From: Brachybacterium fresconis
GTDB taxonomy: Bacteria; Actinomycetota; Actinomycetes; Actinomycetales; Dermabacteraceae
Assembly: GCF_017876515.1 (NCBI RefSeq)
Contig: NZ_JAGIOC010000001.1
Location: forward strand, 1,922,001-1,986,000
Direction: 5' to 3'
Length of the DNA: 64,000 bases
Shown: piece by piece, positions 27,004 to 37,058 of the stretch
Numbering within the stretch: the first letter of the stretch is position 1
Layout: each line of letters starts with the position of its first letter
Notes under the pieces: model-generated
Databases searched by the model: none
What the model was told of the DNA's origin: nothing
Seen by the model: only the letters and a program-made list of their open reading frames with translations
Program-made: the position numbers and the translations under genes

Positions 27004-27237
27004 GGGACCTCATCTCTCGGGGGGTCTGGGGCTCGCGTCGGCCGAGCGGAATGCAGCGCCCGCTCCGCGCCCCGACCGCCGGGGCTGTCGCTGGCGGGAA
27101 GCGTAGCACCAGCTTCTTCGCAGGTCAGGACCGGGACGTGCCGGACTCGTGCGACCCGGGCACGAGAACCACGCCAGGTCACAGCGCCATCACGACACCG
27201 GATCCGAGCTCAGGAAGGACCTCTCGGGACCGGATGC

Positions 27238-28971
27238 TCAGGGCGTGAGTTCCGCCTCATCGGCCCCTGCGAGGCCGAGCTCCTCGCGGGCGACCTCGAC
27301 GAATCGGTCCGCATAGTTCTCGCGCGCGATGTCTCCGAGATAGTAGGTCGCCCACGCCTTCCGCTCGGCCTCGTGCGGATCGGCACCGGTCAGGTCGTCG
27401 AGCACCTCGTGGAGGTTCTGCGGGTCGGCGCCCTCGGAGACCAGCACGTAGGCGGCGCGGGCCATCGGGAACTCCCGGGCGAACTCCTCGGCCCCCGTGC
27501 GCGGGGAGACCATGGCCAGCGGCTTGCCCGAGTGCAGGAAGTCCCCGACCACGGCGGAGACGTCGGAGATCATCGCGTCACTGGCGTTGAAGCAGTCCAC
27601 GACGCTCATGTCGTTCTCCGCGAGGTCGCCGTAGAGGTGCTCCCGGCCGCTGGCCGCGGCATCGGAGGCGAGCATCTCGCGGATCTGCCGGCAGGCTTCC
27701 TGCAGCTCCGGCGAGCGGTTGCTGTAAGGGTGGGGACGGAAGACCACGCGGCAGCCGCGCTCGAGCAGGGCCCGCACGATCGCGGGCCCGATCGGCAACG
27801 AGGAGTAGTTCGTCTCGGCCTGGTAGCCCAGCCAGGTGGGCGCATAGAGGACGGAGCGGTCCTCGAGCTCGCCGATCGGCCCGCGCGCCTGCTCGACGTC
27901 CTCGACCTGGGGGCGGCCGACGATCCGGAAGATCTCCGGTCGCATCGTGACGCCGAACGTGTCGAAGCGGTCGATGGCCGCCTGCCCGGCCACGAAGTCC
28001 CGGTCGTACATGCGGATGACCGGGGTGGCGCTGGAGGCCTTGTCGGACTCCCCGTGCAGGAGCTGGATGTGCGTCAGACCGGCGTAGCGCACCATGTGGT
28101 TGTTGCGCATGGCGTTGTTCACGTAGAACACGCCGCGGGCCGAGGGCACGATCAGATCGTCGAGATCCGTCAGGGAACGCCGCAGCAGCACCGGGTGCTC
28201 CGTGGCGTTCGCGAGCTGGCGGAAGTTGGGGACGGTGCGCACCACCAGCACGAACGGGACACCGAGCCGCTCGAGATAAGGCAGCCACATGGTGACCTGG
28301 AAGGCGGAGCGGGGCGGGGCGTGCCAGTAGACGTAGAAGCCCGGCTCCAGCGCCTCGAGGGTCTCGGGCAGCCGGGCCTGGAAGCGTCGGCGCTCCCGGA
28401 TGCGGCCGACGCAGTCCGACAGGGCGATCAGCGACATCACGAGCGAGGCGAGCGAGATCAGCGAGATCACCGGCAGCAGCACGCCGGGTGCGAGAGTGGC
28501 GAGCGCGAGCGCGAGCAGCCCCAGCAGGTTCAGCGGGAAGATCCAGCCGTAGCGGAACGATGCCCGGTTCCGCCCTTCGTGGCCGGGGAAGTTCTCGGCG
28601 TACGGCGCGGCGACCCCGTTCAGGGAGCGCAGCATCGGCTCGACCGCGAGCGCCCCGACGGCCAGGACGGCGCCGACGAGCTCCAGCACCCGGACCTCGC
28701 CGACCGTGTACAGCAGCACGGCGGCCGCGGCGATCAGGAGATATCGGGCGGTCAGGTACCGGCCGATCCCGCCGATGCCCCGCGGTCCTCGTGTGAAGGC
28801 GCGCCGCTGGCGCCACAGGATGATCACCAGCGGGACGAGCGGGGCGATCACGGCGAGCCGCTGATCGCCCAGGCCGACGACCACGACGATCGACAGCACC
28901 GCGAGGGTGTTCACGACGACCGACCACAGGGACAGCATGTCCGCAGCCTTCTGGACACTGATCGCCTTCAC
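27238..28971 (-). CDS. Membrane-anchored CDP-glycerol glycerophosphotransferase family protein
   Basis: 577 aa. The N-terminal half (about 1-190) has five to six hydrophobic segments. The C-terminal catalytic domain of the TagF family carries LLHGESDKASS, YAPTWLGYQ, FRPHPYSNRSPE and SDVSAVVGDFL. The GTG at 28971 has GAGAGGTG upstream. It differs from the soluble paralogue at 19227 by its membrane domain, so it may act as a primase or polymerase on lipid-linked acceptor. Same strand as its neighbours, with 98 bp to the upstream GT2 gene. Confidence 0.87.
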   Translation of the reverse strand: MKAISVQKAADMLSLWSVVVNTLAVLSIVVVVGLGDQRLAVIAPLVPLVIILWRQRRAFTRGPRGIGGIGRYLTARYLLIAAAAVLLYTVGEVRVLELVGAVLAVGALAVEPMLRSLNGVAAPYAENFPGHEGRNRASFRYGWIFPLNLLGLLALALATLAPGVLLPVISLISLASLVMSLIALSDCVGRIRERRRFQARLPETLEALEPGFYVYWHAPPRSAFQVTMWLPYLERLGVPFVLVVRTVPNFRQLANATEHPVLLRRSLTDLDDLIVPSARGVFYVNNAMRNNHMVRYAGLTHIQLLHGESDKASSATPVIRMYDRDFVAGQAAIDRFDTFGVTMRPEIFRIVGRPQVEDVEQARGPIGELEDRSVLYAPTWLGYQAETNYSSLPIGPAIVRALLERGCRVVFRPHPYSNRSPELQEACRQIREMLASDAAASGREHLYGDLAENDMSVVDCFNASDAMISDVSAVVGDFLHSGKPLAMVSPRTGAEEFAREFPMARAAYVLVSEGADPQNLHEVLDDLTGADPHEAERKAWATYYLGDIARENYADRFVEVAREELGLAGADEAELTP

Positions 28972-29069
28972 GCGTGGCACCTCTCGTTCCGGGGCAGGAG
29001 GACGCCCCGTCTCGCGCGGGGCACCGCACGATCTTGCCATGCGCGGAGCGCCCGGCGTGCGCGCTGGGG

Positions 29070-31028
29070 TCAGCGCGCCCGCCGGCGCGGACGGCGCAGT
29101 CCCACCCGGCGGGCGAGGTCCCGGGCCGTTCGTGCCACGTCCTCGACGGCCGCCACCGCGCCGTCCGGGATGCTGGGCCCCGACGGATCGACGGTGGGGA
29201 ACACCACCGGATCGGGCAGACGCACGATCACGGCCCCGTCGGCATCGGCCACCCGGATCCTCCGATCCGAGCCGCGGACCGTGGAGGGCAGGGCCGCGGC
29301 GAGCAGCCCGTCTCGCAGGGAGACCGTCGGGATCTCCTCGCCGGGGCGGTCCTGGTCGATGCCGCGGAGCGTGGAGATCCGCAGGGACGCCGGACGCTGG
29401 ACCCGCAGCAGGGCGACGTGGCGGCCCGGCGCGGTCTCCAGCACCGAGAGCATCTCGGCCAGGGGGCCGGCCCGGGTGATGCGGACGTACCCGATGTCCA
29501 CGGAGAGGTTCCCGAAATCCCGGGTGAAGTAGGCCGTCCCCACCTCCCGGCCGTCCGCGTCGGTCACCAGGCGACGCTCCGAGGTGATGTGGGGGCTCCG
29601 GCGACCGCCGAGCCGGTTCTGGATCTCCTGGTCCCCGTAGCGCTGGACGACATGCACGTCCCAGACCGCTCTCTCCAGCCCGGAGACCTCGACCTCGGCA
29701 CGGAAGCGCACCGCGTCCCCGGAGCTCCCGGAGGGCCCTCCCTCCCCCGCGAGCTCCACGTCGTGGGCCGGCACCTCGAAGCTCTCCTCCGTCCCGCGCC
29801 GGCGGACGCGCAGCACGACGCCGTCCGGAGGGGTCGTGCTGCGCCGGACCTGAGCCCGGGCACCGATCCGGAGGCGCCCGTCCTCCACGACGAGCTCCTC
29901 GAGAGCGACCATCCCGACCACCTTCACGTCGCGGAGCTCCTCCTGGCCGATCGACTCCACCAGATCCGCCGGCAGGTCGAAGCGGAAGGCCCCGTCCTCG
30001 ACGACCAGGGACTCCTCACCCCCGTCCTTCTCCCACCGGATCAGCTCGCGCAGGAGGTCGGTGAGCCCCGCGAGAGCGAGCCTCACCTTCAGCCGGTACA
30101 GGGGCTCGAGATGTCCCCAGACGCGTTCCGTCAGGTAGGGACCGATCGCCTCCTGGATATCGGTGACCACGGACTCCTGCTCCGCCTCGGACAGGCTCAG
30201 GAATCGCGAGCGAACCGATTTGCGCAGCGCTCCGCGCACCGGACGCCGCAGGAGACCGTCGCGAAGCTCTCCCGGCTCGGTCCCGTCGATGATGACGTCG
30301 ACCGTCGCAGCCAGCAGCGCCGTGTAGTCCAGCGAGGTCCGGGAATCGGAGGTGACGTTGTCCCCGCCCTCCCTCGTGCGGATCAGCACGTAGGCGCGGT
30401 CGGCGCGGATGCTGATCTTCCGCGCTGCCAGGTAGCAGGTCAGCGTGAACGGCTGGTCCGAGCCGACCCGCAGATGGGTCGGGTTGTGCGCGCCCGTCCT
30501 GCGCACCAGATCCGTCCGGAACAGCTTGATCGCCGTCAGCGAGTTGAAGAGGCTGTCCTGGACCAGGTCGGCCTCGGCCTTCGAATGCGTGAACATCGAC
30601 CCCGGGGCGTGGCGTCCGTTCAGGCCCACCATCCGCGCCAGGACGATGTCGGAGCCCTCCTCCTCCGCGTAGGCCACCAGCTCGCCGAGCGCTCCCTCGG
30701 TGAGCACGTCGTCGGAGCCGAGGACGAAGAAGTATTTCCCGCGCGCAGCCGCGATCCCCTTGTTGCAGGGATCGGCGGGGCCGCCGGAGTTGGGCTGATC
30801 CAGGACCCGGTAGTTGGGGTATCGCTCGGCGTACTCGGCCAGGACCTTCTCGGAACCGTCGTCGGAGCCGTCGTTGACCAGGATGACCTCGAGCTCGGCG
30901 GGACCGAGCCGTTGCTCGGGGATCGCATCGAGCGTCTCCAGCAGGTACGGCATCGAGTTGTACACCGGGATGACGAGCGATACGAGCGGTCGATCGCTCC
31001 CCCGCCGACTGCTGCTGCCCTGACTCAT
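29070..31028 (-). CDS. Glycosyltransferase family 2 with long C-terminal region
   Basis: 652 aa, paralogue of the GT2 at 24982. GT-A domain: VSLVIPVYNSMPYL, VNDGSDDGS and LGSDDVLT, with Gly-Ser-Asp-Asp in place of LDSDD. C-terminal helical and beta-rich regions continue to residue 650. GAGGAGG precedes the ATG by about 8 nt. It is the first gene of the minus-strand teichoic acid half-operon, about 200 bp from jetB. Probably a second teichoic acid-decorating enzyme; the donor sugar is not readable from sequence. Confidence 0.84.
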   Translation of the reverse strand: MSQGSSSRRGSDRPLVSLVIPVYNSMPYLLETLDAIPEQRLGPAELEVILVNDGSDDGSEKVLAEYAERYPNYRVLDQPNSGGPADPCNKGIAAARGKYFFVLGSDDVLTEGALGELVAYAEEEGSDIVLARMVGLNGRHAPGSMFTHSKAEADLVQDSLFNSLTAIKLFRTDLVRRTGAHNPTHLRVGSDQPFTLTCYLAARKISIRADRAYVLIRTREGGDNVTSDSRTSLDYTALLAATVDVIIDGTEPGELRDGLLRRPVRGALRKSVRSRFLSLSEAEQESVVTDIQEAIGPYLTERVWGHLEPLYRLKVRLALAGLTDLLRELIRWEKDGGEESLVVEDGAFRFDLPADLVESIGQEELRDVKVVGMVALEELVVEDGRLRIGARAQVRRSTTPPDGVVLRVRRRGTEESFEVPAHDVELAGEGGPSGSSGDAVRFRAEVEVSGLERAVWDVHVVQRYGDQEIQNRLGGRRSPHITSERRLVTDADGREVGTAYFTRDFGNLSVDIGYVRITRAGPLAEMLSVLETAPGRHVALLRVQRPASLRISTLRGIDQDRPGEEIPTVSLRDGLLAAALPSTVRGSDRRIRVADADGAVIVRLPDPVVFPTVDPSGPSIPDGAVAAVEDVARTARDLARRVGLRRPRRRAR

Positions 31029-31229
31029 GACGAGAACCTCCTCGGATCCGTGGCCCCCTCGGCATGCACGGATCGCGCGGCGTCACTCCTGCTGGACACC
31101 CCATGGAGGAATGGCCTCACATCGTGAGCATTCCGGCAATCTCATTCCGGCAGTGCCGATCTCCGACCGCAGGTGGGCGTGTGAACCCCGGGCATGCCCT
31201 ACCGTCCGGTCGGGAATCGGGACGCTCCC

Positions 31230-31928
31230 TCAGCCGCTCTCGGCGGCCGCATCCTCGGCTCCGCCCTCGGTCTCCTCGGCGTCGTCCGCCGGATCCTCGA
31301 GACCGCCGACGCCGGCCTGTCGGTACAGCGCGATGAACTCACGGGCGGTATCCGGTCCGATCATCAGGCGCAGCACCGGGGAGACCTCGTAGTCATCCCC
31401 CTGCTCGTCGAGCAGACCGGCTCGCTGGATCTTGGCGATCGCGGCGCGGACCTCCTTGGCGAAGCCGGCCTCGTCGGTCGAGGTGGTGCGGCGGTAGGCG
31501 GCCAGCGCCTGCTGGATCTCGGCCTCGGAGACCACGGTGCGCTGACCGCGGGAGGACTGGGTCAGCAGCATCTGGCGCAGCACCAGCAGCAGCACGGAAT
31601 CCAGACGGTTCAGGCCGGTCAGGCGGCGCAGCAGCTTGGGCGCATCGGGGTCGGACTCGCTCTGGCGCACGAAGGCGACCTGGGCATCGTCGTCGACCAC
31701 GAGCTCGAGGAAGAGATCCGCCAGGCGGGCCTCGATCCCGGCGCGATCGCGCAGCAGCTGGGCATAGCGCGCGGGGTCGCGCCGACCGTCCAGGAACGGA
31801 CCCTGCAGCAGGTGCACGAGGACCCGCCGGGAGTCCTCGACGAGGGCGGTGCCGGGAAGCGACGTCGCGTCCTCGACACCGGCATCCCGGGCGTCATCGG
31901 CTTCGGTACGGGGCACAGAGCTGGTCAC
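31230..31928 (-). CDS. jetB: JetB/MksE (DUF4194) condensin-like subunit
   Basis: About 232-aa winged-helix kleisin-associated subunit of JetABCD/MksBEF complexes. It shows the DUF4194 pattern: VLVHLLQGPFLDGRRDPARYAQLL, an ELVVDDDAQVAFVRQ block, LTGLNRLDSVLLLVLRQML, a VVSEAEIQQAL helix and a C-terminal winged helix (IQRAGLLDEQGDDYEVSPVLR). The acidic tail is Glu/Asp/Ala-rich. The GTG at 31928 is chosen because TACAGT lies 8 nt upstream; an in-frame GTG at 31934 is only 2 nt from that box. It is isolated between the teichoic acid cluster and a divergent membrane protein instead of lying between jetA and jetC. Confidence 0.85.
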   Translation of the reverse strand: MTSSVPRTEADDARDAGVEDATSLPGTALVEDSRRVLVHLLQGPFLDGRRDPARYAQLLRDRAGIEARLADLFLELVVDDDAQVAFVRQSESDPDAPKLLRRLTGLNRLDSVLLLVLRQMLLTQSSRGQRTVVSEAEIQQALAAYRRTTSTDEAGFAKEVRAAIAKIQRAGLLDEQGDDYEVSPVLRLMIGPDTAREFIALYRQAGVGGLEDPADDAEETEGGAEDAAAESG

Positions 31929-31936
31929 GGGCACAC

Positions 31937-31942
31937 ACTGTA
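31937..31942 (-). promoter_or_regulatory. -10 box TACAGT, leaderless jetB
   Basis: TACAGT with an 8-nt gap to the GTG at 31928 on the minus strand. Confidence 0.5.
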
Positions 31943-32117
31943 CCGGCGCCGCCGCTGCCGCTCAGGGAGCGTGCCCGCACCGTCGCCGAGGACCCGTCCG
32001 AATGGTCGATCGTTGCGGAAATGACACCATCGGGGCCTTGCATCTGGTGGAATCACCATCAAGCGCCGGATCACATCCGGCCCGTCAGGTCCCCCGCCCC
32101 CGTGCAAGGAGTCGACC

Positions 32118-33923
32118 ATGAACGACCTTCCGATCTCCACCCCCGTCCTCGTCGTGATCATCGTGGCGATCCTTCTGATCCTGCTCATCCTGCTCGCGGT
32201 GGGGATGTCGGCGTCGAGACGGCGCAAAGCCCGCCAGCAGGCGGAGGACCGCCGACGTGCCGCCGAGCTGCGCGAGCAGGCCGAGAAGGAGGAAAGATCC
32301 GTCCAGCAGCGCGACCTGACGGCCAAGGAGCGCGAGCTCGAGGCCGAACGCGCCGGGCTGGAGGCGGATCGCAAGGCCACCGAGGCCGAGCAGGAGCAGA
32401 TCGTCGCCGAGCGCCGACGCGTCGAGGCCGAGGAGGAGCGCTCCGCCGTCGAGCGGGAGCGCAGCGCGGTGGACCAGCGTCGCACGGAAGCCGATCGCCT
32501 CGATCCCGAGACCCCGGACGACGGACGCGGTCCGGTGGGCACCGCGGATGATGACCGGACCGCCCCGGCCCCGCGCGAGGACCGCGAGGACCGGGACGGC
32601 CTCGAGAAGGACCGGCCCGCGAAGGACGGCGACGAGAAGGACGGCCCGGGGGCAGGTGCCGCGACCGCGGGAGTCGCCGGAGCTGCCACCGCCCCGGAGC
32701 CCGCCGCCGAGGATCCGACGGGAACACAGGACCCGCAGACCCCGGCCGACGCCCGCTCCGCGACCGACGCGACGGCCCCCACGCATCGCGCGGCGGGCAC
32801 GGACGTGCCCCAGGACCAGACGGCTCGACAGGAGCCGACCGCACCACATCCGGACGCCTCCGCGGACGCTCGCGGCGAAACGCCGGGAGCGCACCGTGAG
32901 GATCCGACGGCTTCTCCGCAGCACGAGCGCGCTCCGCACGGGGACGAGCAGAACGCTCACCGGCAGGACACCCGCGGCCAGGAGGTCCGCGATCGGGAGG
33001 CCCGCCACGAGGGCGAGGACTCCGGTCCCGGCGCCGGTGCTGCGACGGCCGGTGTCGCCGGTGCAGCCGGAGTCGGCGCGGGAGCTGCCGCCGCTTCGGC
33101 GCACGGACGCGACGAGGACCCTCGCGTCGAAGACCCCGAGCCCGCTCAGCACGACTCCCGTGAGGGAACCGACGCCGCGACATCGAGCCGCGCCGAGGCT
33201 GGTGCGGGTGCCGAGGCCGGCGCCGGGGCCGGTGCCGCGACCCCGACCGAGCAGGGCTCGGGTCTCGAGCAGCCACTCGATGAGCAGACGCTCAGCGACC
33301 GGGTCGCCCACGGGGACGACGAGGCCGCCCACGACCCGCGGGTCCATGACACCGGTCGTCCGGTGCGGCACACCGCCCAGCCGGATCCCGCAGCCGGGCG
33401 GCCCCGACCGGAGGACGGGCAGCCCGCGGCCGGCCGGCCCGACCTGGAGGACGGACGGTCCGCCGCCCCGATCCAGCCGTTCGACGCCCCGGACCAGGAG
33501 GGCGGGAACCGACCCGTCCAGGACGAGCCCGCTCGACCTCTCCCGGACGAGCCCCGTCGACCGATCCAGGACGACTCCGTCCGCTCGACGGCTCACAGCA
33601 CGTACAACCGCCCGGCGCCGGCCGATGCGGCAGGGCCGGCCCCGGCAGAGCCCGCCCATCGCTCCGAGGAGATCCCCCCGCTCAGCGGTCGGCCCGCCGC
33701 GTCGCCCTACGGCGAGGGTCAGTACGGGGCAGAGCCCGCCGAGTTCCAGCAGGTCGACGACGAGGAGCGCCTGCGCTCCTCGCGGGACGGGCAGGTCGAT
33801 CCCGAGCAGCCGCTGACGGACGAGCACGGATCCCCCGCACCGCGGGCGCCTGAGTTCCGGCCTCCCGAGGACGGTGCGCCGGAGGGACGCCGGCCGCAGG
33901 ACGGCTCCGGCCCGCGCGACTGA
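32118..33923 (+). CDS. Membrane-anchored coiled-coil/disordered protein
   Basis: 601 aa, family not recognised. The N-terminus has one transmembrane helix (VLVVIIVAILLILLILLAVGM). A Glu/Arg/Ala-rich coiled coil (about 35-130) and a very long hydrophilic disordered tail rich in Asp, Pro, Arg and Gly follow. A 15-residue motif, GPGAGAATAGVAGAA, occurs twice (residues 176-190 and 303-317), with 10 of 15 codons differing synonymously between copies. AAGGAG lies 7 nt before the ATG. The topology suggests a cytoplasmic coil tethered to the membrane, perhaps a scaffold. The gene is followed by a strong terminator. Confidence 0.8.
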   Translation: MNDLPISTPVLVVIIVAILLILLILLAVGMSASRRRKARQQAEDRRRAAELREQAEKEERSVQQRDLTAKERELEAERAGLEADRKATEAEQEQIVAERRRVEAEEERSAVERERSAVDQRRTEADRLDPETPDDGRGPVGTADDDRTAPAPREDREDRDGLEKDRPAKDGDEKDGPGAGAATAGVAGAATAPEPAAEDPTGTQDPQTPADARSATDATAPTHRAAGTDVPQDQTARQEPTAPHPDASADARGETPGAHREDPTASPQHERAPHGDEQNAHRQDTRGQEVRDREARHEGEDSGPGAGAATAGVAGAAGVGAGAAAASAHGRDEDPRVEDPEPAQHDSREGTDAATSSRAEAGAGAEAGAGAGAATPTEQGSGLEQPLDEQTLSDRVAHGDDEAAHDPRVHDTGRPVRHTAQPDPAAGRPRPEDGQPAAGRPDLEDGRSAAPIQPFDAPDQEGGNRPVQDEPARPLPDEPRRPIQDDSVRSTAHSTYNRPAPADAAGPAPAEPAHRSEEIPPLSGRPAASPYGEGQYGAEPAEFQQVDDEERLRSSRDGQVDPEQPLTDEHGSPAPRAPEFRPPEDGAPEGRRPQDGSGPRD

Positions 33924-33933
33924 CCTCGACCGG

Positions 33934-33985
33934 ACATGACGCCGGCCCGGGAACCCCTCGAAGGGTTCCCGGGCCGGCGTCATGT
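33934..33985. terminator. 23-bp stem bidirectional terminator
   Basis: Left arm 33934-33956, loop CTCGAA 33957-33962, right arm 33963-33985, all paired. It lies between the convergent coiled-coil gene and the TusA-like gene. Confidence 0.9.
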
Positions 33986-34006
33986 CGAGGTGGCGTCGTG
34001 CGGCGC

Positions 34007-34237
34007 TCAGGCACCCTTGCGCACGGTGATGGACCAGCCGGCGTCGCCGACGCGGTCGAAGGCGACCACGTCATGGCCGTCCTCGGCGGCCCACTGAGGC
34101 AGCGAATCGGTGGCCTGGGTGCAATCGAAGCCGATGATCAGGTCGTCACCGGAGCTCAGCTGCTCCATCGCGCTCTTCGCATCGATCAGGGGGAAGGGGC
34201 AGACGGCCCCGTTGGTCTCCAGGGTGTAGGCGGTCAT
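34007..34237 (-). CDS. TusA/YeeD-family sulfurtransferase-like protein
   Basis: 76-aa SirA/TusA-fold protein. The conserved Cys-Pro motif in AVCPFPLIDAK carries the persulfide, and the C-terminal GWSITVRKG strand is typical. AAGGAG precedes the ATG. It lies 63 bp downstream of the YeeE-type permease on the same strand. YeeE-YeeD pairs take up thiosulfate and hand its sulfur to cell metabolism, and that is the likely role here. Confidence 0.88.
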   Translation of the reverse strand: MTAYTLETNGAVCPFPLIDAKSAMEQLSSGDDLIIGFDCTQATDSLPQWAAEDGHDVVAFDRVGDAGWSITVRKGA

Positions 34238-34300
34238 GAGAACTCCTTGTCACATCGTGGTCCGGGATGTCGGTCGTGGTCCGGGAAGCCGGGAGCGGCT

Positions 34301-35368
34301 TCAGGCGGCAGGGGTGAGCACCGGGGCAGGGCGGCTCGCGGCGGCCGCCTTCTGCGGCCGCACCAGGAAGATCCAGGCGGCGCCCCAGGTGCCGAGCATG
34401 ATCGCGAGGAACGAGACCCAGCCCTGGTAGCTGAACAGGCTGGTCTCGACGAGGGAGTTGCCGATGGTGCAGCCGCCGGCGAGGGAGGCTCCGATGCCCA
34501 TCGCCACGCCGCCTCCGCCGCTGCGCAGCATGGTGGAGGCGTCCGGCACCCGCCAGCGGAACTCGCCCGAGGCCTTGGCGGCGATGAAGGAGCCCACCAG
34601 GATGCCCAGGACCAGCATCACCGACCAGTCGACGAGGGTGACGTCGCCCGTGGTGAGGAAGGTGACGATCTTCGCGGAGGGGGTGGTGATGCCCAGGCCG
34701 CCGTTGCGTCCGGCCGCGGTGGACAGCGGCCAGGCGATGATCGCGATCAGGCCCAGCAGCACGCCGCCCGCCCACGGGTTCCAGACGACGTCGGCGAGGT
34801 AGCGGCCCAGGCCCGTGCGGCGGGCGGGCAGCTTCGCGGTCCGGTGCCGGGCATTGATGCGGATCTGCCGGACGACGAGCACGGCGACGATCGCACTGAA
34901 GACGACGACGGGCACCCAGACGCTGACCCCGAGGGTCTCCTGGATGGTGGTGTCCCCGACCGTGCGGGCGCGGGCGGCGTCGTTGAAGCCGGCCAGCGGC
35001 CCGTACTTCATGACCGCGGCGAACAGCGCGTAGAAGATCAGGGCCACCCAGGAGCCGAGCAGGCCCTCCCCGGCGCGGTAGTAGGTGCCGGTGGCGCAGC
35101 CGCCGGCCATGACGATGCCGATGCCGAACAGGAAGCCGCCGCCGACCACGGCCAGCGGGGCGAAGCTCGCGGGCTCGGGGGCGATCACGCCGATGCCGGT
35201 CAGGGCGGCGACGCCGATCGCCTGGATCGCGATGGCCAGGAGGAAGGGGACGAAGTAGCGCGAGGAGCGCGCCATGTAGAGGTCACGGAAGGCGCCGGTG
35301 ACGCAGAAGCGCGAGCGCTGCAGCACGTAGCCGAGCGCGGCGCCGAGGAGGAGGCCGGTGAGGATCAT
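34301..35368 (-). CDS. YeeE/YedE-family thiosulfate/sulfur transporter
   Basis: 355-aa integral membrane protein with about 9-10 hydrophobic helices and two pseudo-repeats. The three conserved cysteine sites that pass thiosulfate in TsuA/YeeE are present: RSRFCVTGAF, GGCATGTYYR and GGCTIGNSL. The ATG at 35368 sits at a TAGCGT box with a 6-nt gap, so the transcript is probably leaderless and continues into the TusA-like gene. Confidence 0.9.
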   Translation of the reverse strand: MILTGLLLGAALGYVLQRSRFCVTGAFRDLYMARSSRYFVPFLLAIAIQAIGVAALTGIGVIAPEPASFAPLAVVGGGFLFGIGIVMAGGCATGTYYRAGEGLLGSWVALIFYALFAAVMKYGPLAGFNDAARARTVGDTTIQETLGVSVWVPVVVFSAIVAVLVVRQIRINARHRTAKLPARRTGLGRYLADVVWNPWAGGVLLGLIAIIAWPLSTAAGRNGGLGITTPSAKIVTFLTTGDVTLVDWSVMLVLGILVGSFIAAKASGEFRWRVPDASTMLRSGGGGVAMGIGASLAGGCTIGNSLVETSLFSYQGWVSFLAIMLGTWGAAWIFLVRPQKAAAASRPAPVLTPAA

Positions 35369-35374
35369 CCCGAC

Positions 35375-35380
35375 ACGCTA
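35375..35380 (-). promoter_or_regulatory. -10 box TAGCGT, leaderless YeeE-type gene
   Basis: TAGCGT, 6-nt gap, ATG at 35368 on the minus strand. Confidence 0.5.
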
Positions 35381-35500
35381 ACTAATGAGCGCCATAAGCG
35401 AAACCCTGTGTCACGGGATGACGGGACCGCCCCACGAACACCTTCGACAACTCCGGCCGACTGCGCTCCCCGGGCATCATCGGTCGGCGGTGCCTGCCGG

Positions 35501-35506
35501 TAATGT
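35501..35506 (+). promoter_or_regulatory. -10 box TAATGT, leaderless SGNH gene
   Basis: TAATGT, 6-nt gap, ATG at 35513; no Shine-Dalgarno. Confidence 0.55.
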
Positions 35507-35512
35507 TTTTCC

Positions 35513-36583
<1,071 letters not shown>

Positions 36584-36626
36584 CGCGCGACGGTGCGGAG
36601 ACTCCGCGCCGTCGTCCCCCGGGTGC

Positions 36627-36632
36627 CAGACT
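36627..36632 (+). promoter_or_regulatory. -10-like box CAGACT before alkyltransferase-like gene
   Basis: CAGACT, 6-nt gap, ATG at 36639; a variant of the leaderless pattern seen elsewhere in the window. Confidence 0.35.
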
Positions 36633-36638
36633 GGCTCC

Positions 36639-37058
36639 ATGCCCACGAACCGCCCCCGCACCCGGATGGACGACCTCACGGTCGAACGGGTGCTGCGCGT
36701 GGTCGAGGCGATCCCACCGGGGCGGGTGGCCGCCTACGGCGAGGTGGGCGCCGTCGTCGGCGTCGGACCCCGCCTGGTGGGACGGATCCTGCGCACCTGG
36801 GGCTCCGGGGTGCCGTGGTGGCGGGTCACCAACGCCTCCGGGGACCATCCTCTGCTGGGCCGCGCCCTCCCCCACTGGGAGGCCGAGGGCATCATCGTCA
36901 AGCGCAACGGCCTCGGCTGCCGGATGGCGGAGTTCGGCGCCGACCTGGAGCAGCTGCGAAAGGAGTCGGCCCCATCGCTCGCGGACCTCGAGCGCCTCGA
37001 CGCCGGTGACAGCGCCGACGACCGCGCTCACTCCACCGGCACGTCGTCCAGGAAGTAG
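36639..37058 (+). CDS. MGMT-family alkyltransferase-like protein (ATL)
   Basis: 139 aa; the DNA-binding domain of O6-alkylguanine-DNA alkyltransferase without its N-terminal domain. GRVAAYGEV and the wing region are conserved. The active-site PCHRV is replaced by PWWRV (GVPWWRVTNASG), so the alkyl-accepting Cys is missing. ATL proteins bind alkylated guanine and flag it for nucleotide excision repair. The usual ATL form is PWHRV; here the His is also changed to Trp. The 3' end overlaps jetA convergently by 31 bp. Confidence 0.88.
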   Translation: MPTNRPRTRMDDLTVERVLRVVEAIPPGRVAAYGEVGAVVGVGPRLVGRILRTWGSGVPWWRVTNASGDHPLLGRALPHWEAEGIIVKRNGLGCRMAEFGADLEQLRKESAPSLADLERLDAGDSADDRAHSTGTSSRK

